DNA from: Cylindrodendrum hubeiense
Lineage: Eukaryota; Ascomycota; Sordariomycetes; Hypocreales; Nectriaceae
Length of the DNA: 19,531 nt
Assembly (NCBI GenBank): GCA_014621425.1
Contig: JAANBB010000618.1
Location: forward strand, 1 to 19,531
Reading direction: 5' to 3'
Positions 1-8,715 of this stretch are shown here, piece after piece. Below the pieces are notes generated by a model that was not told the origin of the DNA, searched no databases, and worked only from the letters and a program-made list of their open reading frames with translations. Position 1 is the stretch's first letter. Each line of letters starts with the position of its first letter. The position numbers were made by a program, and so were the translations under genes.

Positions 1-70
1 CACACGCACAGCTCCCGCCCGCACAAAATGGCTCCCGGAATCTCAAGTCCCAGATATGGGCCACAGAGAC

Positions 71-110
71 ACACATCGACACACGCATCGACACACGCAT
101 CGACACACAC
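71..110. repeat. 12-bp tandem repeat, about 2.7 copies
   Basis: The unit ACACACGCATCG occurs perfectly at 79-90 and 91-102. A shortened copy precedes it (71-78) and an ACACAC tail follows. It looks like a minisatellite made by slippage in a CA-rich stretch. It encodes nothing recognisable. Confidence 0.85.
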
Positions 111-852
111 ACCAGGCACCCTCCAGACTCGCAGGCCGCATTGCTGCTGCGGCTGGTCACTGGCCGCGAGCCATGCTTGCCATGCGCCGCCCCCGCGCTC
201 GCCATGGATTCCCATGCCGCTGCCATGCATCGCGATCCCATCTCGTCGCCTCGCCTCCACCCCAAATCCACTCTCAAACACTCAGACTCGGGCTGCGGCC
301 CCTTTTCCTCGATTGCCCAACTTATATCGCCCACGGCCCATGGAATTAGTCTACCAGACGAGATACGCGAGAAACAAGCCCCCGCCGCGCCCAGACGTCG
401 CTGGCTTCGCGTCCGTTCGTTGATGGCCTCGCCCCTCCCCTCGTGATGCTGAACCTCAACCCACTCTAATTGAGCCCTAGCGACTCACATCATATGCGCC
501 CACGAACCATCAAGCCACCGTCCCCATTTGTTCCATCGCCCACAAACCAAAAGCCATTGACGCTCGCTGCACTCCGCGACGCCGCCTCCTCTTGCCCTGC
601 TAACCTGCATGCCGTTAGCCGCCCCCCCCTCCTCTCACAAATGTCTCGCTCCAGCCTGACCGACCGTTTATTCCACTCTCTGGCTGGCGCTCGTCTCGTC
701 ACCGTTCCAGTCCCAAAGTCCCCCCAAAGGCGTCCGTCTTATTCAACCGACCCTAGTCGGCTCAGGCCTGTCAGCTTGTCTTGCGCCTCCGTTGACTACA
801 GCACACTACACGACTCGAGTGTGGCAGCGTAATCTATCTACCATGTACTCCG

Positions 853-894
853 TACCTTGCGCCTACTGTACATAGTACGACGGTAGGCGAGGTA
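853..894. repeat. imperfect inverted repeat (hairpin or cruciform)
   Basis: The left arm at 853-866 (TACCTTGCGCCTAC) is complementary to the right arm at 883-894 (GTAGGCGAGGTA). This gives 12 base pairs with a 2-nt bulge in the left arm and a 16-nt loop. A second, overlapping pairing exists between ATCTACC at 836-842 and GGTAGAT at 891-897. TATATAAG follows at 928-935. Function is unknown. Confidence 0.5.
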
Positions 895-927
895 GATCAT
901 ATCCTAAATACTAATGCCCAGCTATAC

Positions 928-935
928 TATATAAG
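928..935 (+). promoter_or_regulatory. TATA-box-like element
   Basis: TATATAAG sits on the plus strand and is followed by a CT-rich stretch (about 1030-1250) of the kind seen in fungal 5' leaders. No protein-coding gene follows on this strand for several kilobases. It is therefore either chance, the promoter of a noncoding transcript, or part of a promoter serving something outside the window. Confidence 0.2.
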
Positions 936-2014
936 TTGTCGACGGCGTATGAGATTGACGACCTGTCACCGTCTCAGGCAAGACGCTCCGCGCCGGGGTC
1001 TAACACGTGAAACCTGGTTGATGCCGATATACTGCTAGTCCACAAGCTGTTCTCGCCTCGGCTCAATCTCAAATCACCGTCTTGCTCGTTGACCTCGGCG
1101 TCGTCCGGCATCCCGGCTTACAACCCGCCGTCATCTCACCGGAACTTCATCTCTTGCGTACTCTTGCGTACCGTACTCTTGCTCGCTGCCTTTGGGCTCT
1201 GCTCGCCAGGCAGTCCTGCTGAAAATAGATCAAACCTGCTCCAGAAAACCGGGGCTTGCGTTGCATCATCCTGATGTACACCCCTGTCTGGTTTCCTTTC
1301 GTCTCCAGCCCAAATGTGCAGTCTTGTGATGCCCGGCCAGGCTTCTCTACCCAGACTGGGCAACGGGACCAATCACGCCGGCCCCAGCGCAGCTCGTCTT
1401 CGCATCGTCTGGGGTCTGCTTGGCGCCGCAGGCTTGTCTCGGCCCTCGTTCCCAGACCCTCGTTCCCAGACCCTTGCTCGGCTGGCCTGGCTGCTTTGAC
1501 GCTATGTTCAGATGGCGCCCAAAGCCCCAGCCGAGCCCCTCTTGAGAACGAGTCCCATTGTTGCCAACCCTTACCAACCCTTACTAGATACCGTAGGTGT
1601 CGCTTGTAGACGGCGGTGTATCTGATGTGCCACTCGTGCCAGTCTAGCACTGACAAGACCAGCAACAGGTCCGTTTCTTGGAGTAGAGAGGATGAGGATG
1701 ACTTATTAGAGTAGGTAGCTGGTACTACAAGATTATTCTCCTCGTGGCTATCGCGCGTTGACAAGGCGGCCGCTCCCAGTGAAAGCAAGGAAGCTGCCCC
1801 CACTGTGTCTCGCCAGCCCCGGGGCATCATCATCCGCCCGAGACACAGTCAATGCCTGCTGAAGACAGATACCACCGCGACGGGCGGGCATGCAGTGGCA
1901 GCGAGTCATCTCGTCTGCTTCGCGCCACGCTGAGGAGACATTGGTCCCAAGTTCCAGCCGGGCCCTCGTCTAGCCTGCCTGCCTCGCGGGGCACAGATGA
2001 GGTCAGACTGCAGT

Positions 2015-2041
2015 CAGTCACTGAGTCACTCAGTCACTCAG
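2015..2041. repeat. 8-bp tandem repeat containing a Gcn4/CPC1-type site
   Basis: Three units of (C/G)AGTCACT lie at 2015-2022, 2023-2030 and 2031-2038, followed by CAG. The junction of units 1 and 2 creates TGAGTCA at 2022-2028, which is the reverse complement of TGACTCA. That is the known binding sequence of the bZIP general amino-acid control factors Gcn4 and CPC-1. Whether it is used is unknown, since no nearby gene is evident. Confidence 0.7.
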
Positions 2042-2540
2042 ACGCCCAGGCTGGGCTGGCTGACCCAATACCCATCAACTCGCGTCTGGCTCGCCGTCTA
2101 ATGTCCTGCGGTTTCTCTCATTCTTTCTTCCTGTTTGCTTCCTTGCTTCCTCGTCCCTCAAATGCATGTCGCACGCTAATCGCGACCCCGTGAGCCCGTC
2201 TCAGACGCGCCGCGTTTTCGTGCTCCTGGGAGGGTCACTTCGTAAACATCCTGGGTCTAGCAGACAAACCGGCGTCATGGACTTCCCAATCCAGCATGCT
2301 GCCGCTGGCCTTGCCGTCACATGGATCGACCTCCGGCCCCAGAACGCTGTTCACCGGCCGCAGCCACGCCAGTGTGAGATATTACCAATGGCCATTTTCC
2401 ATATCCCCGGAGGGGAATAGCAGGAGCTGGGACGAAGACCCAACCCTAACACCACGCCAGAGTCCAGATAGTGCCGTAGCTAGGTAGGACAAGAACAAGA
2501 CACATGCGTCGAGCTGCAGCCCCGGGTCCACAGCCGCCCC

Positions 2541-2567
2541 TCAAACGACTCAAACGGCTCAAACGAC
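2541..2567. repeat. 9-bp tandem repeat, 3 copies
   Basis: TCAAACGAC, TCAAACGGC and TCAAACGAC follow one another without spacers. The array ends 3 bp before the 10-bp array at 2571. Confidence 0.85.
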
Positions 2568-2570
2568 GGG

Positions 2571-2630
2571 GGCCCAGGGCAGCCCAGGGCCGTCCAGGGC
2601 AGCACAGGGCAGCACAGGGCAGCGCAGCGC
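2571..2630. repeat. 10-bp tandem array with CAGGGC core
   Basis: Six consecutive 10-bp steps read GGCCCAGGGC, AGCCCAGGGC, CGTCCAGGGC, AGCACAGGGC, AGCACAGGGC and AGCGCAGCGC. The last six bases of the first five units are CAGGGC or differ only upstream of it. The period equals roughly one helical turn, so equivalent bases face the same side of the DNA. It is noncoding as far as I can see. Confidence 0.85.
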
Positions 2631-2914
2631 AGCGTGGGTGATGATTAAATCTCTCCCATGCGGCGTCTTGTCACCAGCGCCTGCATCCTGCTGCATCCAA
2701 CTGCATCCAACGAGTCCGTCGTCGTTGGCTGCCAGGCGCTAAGTCGGTGCCGACTGGTGCGCGTCACTGCCAAGCGGGTCCGCGAGGCCTTGACAAGGTG
2801 ACACGGATCTCTCGTGGCCATGGAGACACGCATCTAGACATTGCGATTGCCGACGCCGTCTCATCGACTTTGATCACGAAAGTGTGGAGGTCATGTCGAG
2901 CCTAGACCAACACG

Positions 2915-2962
2915 GAGACCACCACAGAGACCATCGCGGAGACCACCACGCAGGCCACCACA
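2915..2962. repeat. 12-bp tandem repeat, 4 copies
   Basis: The units are GAGACCACCACA, GAGACCATCGCG, GAGACCACCACG and CAGGCCACCACA. The period is a multiple of 3, so it stays open as a Val/Ser-rich stretch on the minus strand. That frame has no other coding support. Confidence 0.75.
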
Positions 2963-3012
2963 GAAACCCCATCCCATCCCGAATAGCGCACGGCCCATGA
3001 CCGACTGACTAT

Positions 3013-3036
3013 CTGTCTGTCTGTCTGTCTGTCTGT
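3013..3036. repeat. (CTGT)6 microsatellite
   Basis: Six perfect CTGT units, preceded by a degenerate GACTGACTAT. This is a simple-sequence slippage tract. Confidence 0.95.
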
Positions 3037-4440
3037 CCCATGCGAAAACCACCTGCATGAAGGACCTTCCTCTCCCTCCCCATCGTCCATCAGCGCCGGT
3101 CCAAAGTCGGCCCAGGCCTCTATTGGCTAACTTATTGGGCGGCTGGCGCTGGCCTCGCTGCCTTGCAACGCTTCAAACATCCCGCTATTCCGTTGGATTT
3201 CAAACCAGGCTGCAGGGATATTCGCGACTGCAACGGTGGACTAGACTCACGGCCAAGATCGCCCTATCCGTGATTGGCCTCGCCTGGATCCCGGCCCTCG
3301 GTGACATGAATTCCGCCGCCACAGCTGAAACCGGGCCTTTAATATTGGATCCTAGCATGAGTAGCATGAGGAGCCATCCGAAAGAGGGAGCCTGCCGAAC
3401 ATCATAATCAATAGAAACCCCGGCAGGAAGCCATGAATCTGGAGAGCGTGTCAAGCTAAACCCTGCCTTGCCGGGTCCAAGTAGACCGCTCTCGGCCGAA
3501 CCGGGTGCAATATTCGCACGAGGTAACCGGACTTGGCCGGAAGCAATGGTTTGCTCATCACCAAGTGCAATTGTGGCAAAAGGCGTGTCCCGACTTGGCC
3601 AAAGAACTGTCTCGGCAAGAGACCGCTGAAAAGGAAGCGGTACTCGAAGTGCAACGTGAAAGCATCTTCCCCCGAGGATACAGAACCGTGATCCGTTCAA
3701 GCCCACGACTCCCGCTTGTCCCACCCGGGCGGGAGCTTCAGGTTCCCGGTCTCTTCTGGGCCGGCCGTTGGCATCTGCGTGGCTTCAGCCGTTTAACCAC
3801 GGTCCTCGGCAGGGTTTCTTTGTAGAGGCCATGTGACCCTATGTTCAACTTCAAAGACGGCGATGCAAGTCATAACCACCTGCAGTTTCGCGCCGGGGAG
3901 AATCAATCCCCACTCCTACGCGAAGTCGAGGAGGTGGTGCCCGAATTGAAGCCTCGCGTCGTGAATGGCTCACGGGTTATTAGAGCGAGTTTGGAGGGAG
4001 GGTATACATCGACTCCCTGCCTACGAGGTTGCTTCGCGGCCTTGGAAAGTGCTTATATTCCCATCTCTATTGGTCGCCGTGTTTGCGTGCATCATGAGGC
4101 CGGCAGAGGAGCCCACCATCAACGAGCACATGGGCAAGCTAGTTCACACCCCCAACCGCCATCCCAGTGGCCCTCCCACTGCACGCCCGTTGGACTGTTG
4201 CCTCCGAATGAGCCGGGTCGTTCTAGCTCAACTCCAGCAGCCGGCCGAAATGCAGTCACAACTGGTAACGGAGTAGCTGCGAGAGATCTGGCCCCACGTC
4301 TCTCCCAGATACTGAGGGTGGCTTATGCTGCACCTAGAGTGCGGGCGCTATTCCTGAAACTCGGCCTTGCAGCAACGGCCAATCTACATGGAGGTGTCAC
4401 AGCCGCAGTCTTGGAGGCCTGGGACGAAGGGTAGCATATC

Positions 4441-7300
4441 TGGTTGTCTGGAATTCATGCTGTCAAATGGGACTGTGGAGCTGACCATGTCAGGAATGTT
4501 GTTCATCGTGTAGAGAGGAGTGTGGTTATTCCAGGATGGAGAAGCAAGTCTTTCAGTTCAGCCTCTATCGGCTCCCCATCGCACAAGAATAGATAAACCA
4601 TGCAGTCAAGACATGATCCAGTAAACTCTTGGCGGCATACCCGTGGGCGGGCATGTTGTGTTCGCCACCGCCCATCTCACAACCACTTAAAACCATGCAA
4701 GCTTGATAAGTTGATACCTCGTAAAACACCGGTCGATTGTACAGACATCAGCACTTGCTCAAGCTTGTGAGCGTCCAGGCGCTGCTAGACTCGGTCTGGA
4801 ACTAAGCTCCCGGACCAGGCCGCATCCGATGAGAGACAGATAGATATGCCACGGCCAAAGGTGTTTCCCGTCCTTTCACCATGTGTTGGTGGCATAAGGG
4901 GCGGGGAAACAGGCGTGACAGCACTTACATCACACCGACATTCTCGTCGCGTTCCATTAGATCTGACGACAGTGGCCCCAATGACGTCGCGAAACGAGGG
5001 TACTCAGACATCGGATGAGGTCGGCTTGCGTTGCAGAGCGGCTTGGTGATCTCGGATACGCACTCCGCCACAATAAAACTTGAACATGATCACACAGACC
5101 ATCAGTACCCGGGACTCACATCACAAGGGAGCAGAGAACGCGTCATCGCAGGTTCGTAATGGTGACATGGTTTTAGTTCTTTACTGCCTTCTCCACTTGG
5201 AGAGGTGCATTCCCAAGAGCTTGTTTCTCAACGGCACTCATGCCGGACAAGAGAACTCGGGTCGACAAACTGGATCGCAAAATATTCAGTACTAAATGTC
5301 CCTGGGATATCAGCCATCATATTTCATTAGTTAGAAGTAGGAATGAACCAGAAGGGTTGATCCTTTTGTACATCTTCTCGACGTTGACTTGTCGAAGCTC
5401 CATCTGTTGGCTGTAACTAGGTTGAATCAGGATCAGTATCAGGGTTGATGCAACAGGCTCGAAGCAATTAAGAAAATAATCAGTGATATGTAGTTCTTCG
5501 CATGTTTTGCTTTTCACGTCTATCATTATTGTCTGTATTCGGGTTGTTCCGTTGATCCAATTTCAACAATATCGAGAGTCGCTGTCTGGGCATGCCGTAT
5601 GTAATCGGCCCGCTTCGAGGAGGTAAAGACAAAAGATTAAGAGTGCATAATGGATTTAAATAATGTAATTGTCTCTGTATTTAACTACAATGCAAATCTT
5701 TCGGAGGGAATTCCCACACATAGGGGGATACACTGTCAATCCGACATCAATACACCGATCGAGAATGTAACCCACTCGGCCGCAGTTACTCACAGCTCCA
5801 AGTCCTCAGATTCAGCCAATTCGACTTCTTTTCTACTGATAAGGGATTAACTCTATCATATAGACACGATTGAAATGCGAGTCTCATTATTGACGCTCGT
5901 GCGATCTCCTATGGCACGTGAACTAAAGAGGGTATCAAGAGGTCCCGCCAGGTACATCATTGATTCCACGACGTTCAGACACGCCGAGCGAACAAAACAG
6001 CAACACCTAACGCAATTACATGTATGCCATCTCCTGTAGAGATTACAAGTTAAGATACCCTCGAGGAAAGTACATCAATCCGGAAGATCATGCTTTAATG
6101 GATGTAACTCAACGCGGGAAATTCGGGGCGTCACGTCTACACTTAGACTGTCTATCTAAATCATATCTTGTTGGTAACAGTATTGATTACATTAGGCTTG
6201 GAATTGGGTTTCTCAGCAAGTATCTCAATAAATATTTCAGGGCCTTATCTCAAGGCCATATCTCATGTACGCCATGATAAATCACTTGTATTGATACTCT
6301 CCTACAAAAGTTAGAATTACAATGTTTCTGTACATACGTCCACAGTAACTCTTAGAAACTACCGGATCCTATAGTTTTCTTCTTTGTTAATGATGTGCTT
6401 CCATTCTTTGACTCTTAGGCCTCCAAAAATGGAGTCTTAGTCCTCCATTTTCGAAAGCGCGAATCCACCTGTTCGATCGAGAGACCCCCATGTGAAGACT
6501 TCTAAGTGCCAACAACCCCCGCGTAATTCACTTGACCACAATTATCAATCGTCGGCTTCCATCGTGTATGGTTGAGGTAGATCTACCCACCTTCACAAGC
6601 TTCGCATTGACCTCGGCCAACAGGGCTGAGGATGAATCGAATATTTACACTAAATCGCCTTTAGAAGCACGCAATCTCTCAACTGCGTCTTGCTGCTACT
6701 TATACCCTCGTTCTCCGACCGGTTAATAGAGGTCAGTAAATGCCAAATAATCAGTCGCATCTGCTGACAGCCGAAAAGCACTTGATGATTAAGCCCAATT
6801 GAATGGTGTCCGGGAACAAGAGTTCAAGAGCCATGGGGAACTGCCTCTGTCTAGGTAGCCACTGGGGTAGCTGCTTGCAGAGAACAGTATTCAGTTCCTA
6901 TCGGGAGTTAAAATACTAACATAGCCTACTGATCTCAGTAAATGTCTAAAAAACTTCAAGTCAGTCTTTGCAAGATGCCATACAAGGATGACCGAGTCAG
7001 AAGTAACCTCTACTGTCTGCAGTTTCAAACCACTTTGTATACATCCATGTAGTTGATATACGAGCTACATGAGGAGGAGAACACAACCATCGCTTTAGAT
7101 AGACTTTGACTTTGCCATTTCGTGAAGAAATGCCCCGACACGTTGTGGTCGATTTCGTCTTGGTGTTTGATGGTGTTGAAAGACCCGTTCAATATCCAGA
7201 ACTTCCCACAACTGCCCCGAGACAGATGAAAACTCGATGTACTGTTTACTAAGTTCGAAACCAGACTGCTCTCCCTATGATACATCCAAAAATTCGTCGA
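4441..7300. other. gene-free region with AT-richer core (about 5050-7300)
   Basis: Base composition falls visibly from the GC-rich flanks to about 40-47% GC from roughly 5050 to 7300. Open frames are all under 100 codons and none is recognised. Hand counts on two 60-base lines (5641 and 6241) do not give the TpA excess and CpA/TpG loss expected of heavy repeat-induced point mutation: TpA/ApT was about 0.7-0.9, and (CpA+TpG)/(ApC+GpT) was about 1.5 in the first line. It may be old decayed transposon DNA, a distinct intergenic isochore or an untranslated transcript. I cannot tell which. Confidence 0.5.
6426..6451. repeat. 9-bp perfect inverted repeat (hairpin)
   Basis: AAAATGGAG at 6426-6434 and CTCCATTTT at 6443-6451 are exact reverse complements around an 8-nt loop. 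The left part overlaps a direct repeat: GACTCTTAGGCCTCCA (6410-6425) resembles GAGTCTTAGTCCTCCA (6432-6447). Followed by TTTTCG, it could fold as an RNA hairpin or be a fragment of a terminal repeat. No element around it was identified. Confidence 0.6.
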
Positions 7301-8045
7301 CGCACGACTTCAGAACAAGGCGGAAACCCTATGCCGTTCCTGAGTTGCAGAATTTAACACCTCCCAGGTCGATTCAAGATCAACCATCCTCGTAGTCCGG
7401 TAAGCAGACAGAAATGAGATAGCGCAACTGCCGAGAGCATTTACCGGAACTATGGACACGGGGTTGCTCGCAGCCTTCCGGAGCGTAGATGGTGCTCTGG
7501 CTGAGAAAATTCCGTGCATGCTGCGGCTTAGAACCCCAAGCTCAATGTTGAAAACTGCAAAAGGTGCAACTCCCCCCAGCACTCATCTAGGAGGTTGGTG
7601 CTTATCCCAAAGCCGAGTGGTGCCCAAATCAATAGAGGGTTGCGCTTGGTGTGGAACTAGATTGTGGACTCTAACCAGGCGGGTGGGGACGGAATCCTTG
7701 GACGACGTCACGACTCAGCAACACCCACACAAGACTACAACACACGACACAGATTTACAACTGAATATGGAACATGATTGATGGGATGCGGTTCTTCAAT
7801 TTAGCCCGTATTCCAGAGCTATAAAACAAACAAAAGGCGGTTCTATTCTTTGATGAACCCGCCCATGCGCTCGATGCCTGCTGTCGCTTTCATCGACCAT
7901 CTCAGGTACGTAGATAGATAATAGACAGGTTTGCGTGGTCAATCCCACGTTCCATGCGCAGTCCGAAACGTCCCAAATTCCCATTACATTCAAGGAACCT
8001 TGCCTTGTGAAAAAAGGTCACTCGCCTAAACATCGCTCGTCTCCT
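7301..8045. other. gene-free stretch downstream of the RTC3-like gene
   Basis: This stretch lies beyond the 3' end of the minus-strand gene that stops at 8046 and should include its 3' UTR. GC content rises again from about 7400. The only notable frame is on the minus strand at 7582-7310. It starts right after a TGA, opens with GTG and is not recognised. Confidence 0.4.
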
Positions 8046-8715
8046 CTAGTGCGCGACCATGGAACCAATGCTGTCGTTCTTAGAGCCTTGACGCTCGGGC
8101 ATCTAGTTGACGGATGTTAGCATACTGCCCTTCCTCACAACGAGGGGATTGGTTCATGTAGAGATGGCACCTACCTCACTGGTCTGGAGAGAACCCTTTG
8201 TCAAGATAATCTTGATGACTTCGTCGTCGACGGCAGTGCCGAATTCACTCTCGAGCGTGCCCTTTGCGGCAGCGTCGTAGGTTCCCTGGGCGCCTTGGCT
8301 GCAAGTGGCTGTTAGCTGCTGTACATGCTTCAAGTAGTTGGTATTGACATCGGGGGGATCGTTTGTCATGGCTCAATGCCAATGGGGACGAGCCATGGAT
8401 AGCAGCGTCGCACCAATGAGCGGGAGTAACGATTCAATCTCATCATGTTGACGAGGACGCCTCTCATGTGAACGAATACGCCATTCACTCCGCGTCATGG
8501 GCTAGACCTCCAGAGGTTGAAAGCGGAGTAGAAGCGGGGGTGGCTTACTTGTGTGTTCGGAAGACCTTGAAGGACGACACAAAGTGCGCCAGCGGGACGG
8601 TCTTGTCACCGGCCGACCACTTCTTGTACATCTCGACGTCGTCGACGAAGACGAGATAGTCGTCCTGGTTGCCCTTGAAGTGGACCTTGGCCTGGGTAGT
8701 CTCGCCGCGAGCCAT
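8046..8715 (-). CDS. rtc3: RTC3-like SBDS N-terminal (FYSH) domain protein
   Basis: Three exons: 8715-8549, 8298-8175 and 8102-8046, with introns of 250 and 72 bp (donors GTAAGC and GTAGGT; branch-like GCTAAC in both). The joined product is 115 residues, close to the 111 of yeast Rtc3/Hgi1 (YHR087W). It is essentially one SBDS-N/FYSH domain. Visible family features are VHFKG near the start, the DYLVFVDDVEMYKKW segment (19-33), FKVF (49-52), QGAQGTYDAAAKGTLESEFG (57-76) and the DDEVIKIILTKG helix (79-90). The C-terminal exon supplies a short polar tail beginning MPERQG. In yeast the family is a small stress-induced protein with proposed roles in RNA metabolism; it is not the full ribosome-maturation factor Sdo1, lacking its other domains. 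The start is the first ATG of a CA-rich leader. Upstream in-frame codons exist but without an ATG. Confidence 0.9.

Larger units (their letters stand above)
1..4440. other. GC-rich gene-free region with many short tandem repeats
   Basis: No open frame here shows a recognisable domain, a run of conserved motifs or a convincing exon-intron chain. Many long-looking frames begin at GTG or TTG rather than ATG (for example the minus-strand frame ending at 3200). The plus strand is rich in C and T over roughly 1-900, 1030-1500 and 1840-2250, which resembles fungal promoter or leader DNA. There is a TATATAAG at 928-935. Short direct duplications are frequent and are listed separately. The longest ATG-initiated frame is 197 codons at 3841-4434 (plus), without recognisable homology. 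The left part may be the upstream region of a gene outside the window; that is inference. Confidence 0.6.

Noticed and set aside
1564..1583. Repeated CCAACCCTTA, reminiscent of a telomeric CCCTAA repeat
   Set aside because: The unit is 10 bp, present twice, and does not match CCCTAA. It is an ordinary short duplication.
1147..1833. 228-codon minus-strand frame
   Set aside because: No recognisable domain or conserved motif. Its low-complexity content follows local tandem duplications, and it lies in promoter-like CT-rich DNA.
3200..3724. 174-codon minus-strand frame
   Set aside because: It begins at GTG, with no ATG near its start, and shows no recognised motif. Non-ATG starts are rare in fungal nuclear genes.
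6465..6490. GTTCGATC, resembling a tRNA B box
   Set aside because: The flanking bases do not form a T-arm stem, and no A box or acceptor stem could be paired upstream.
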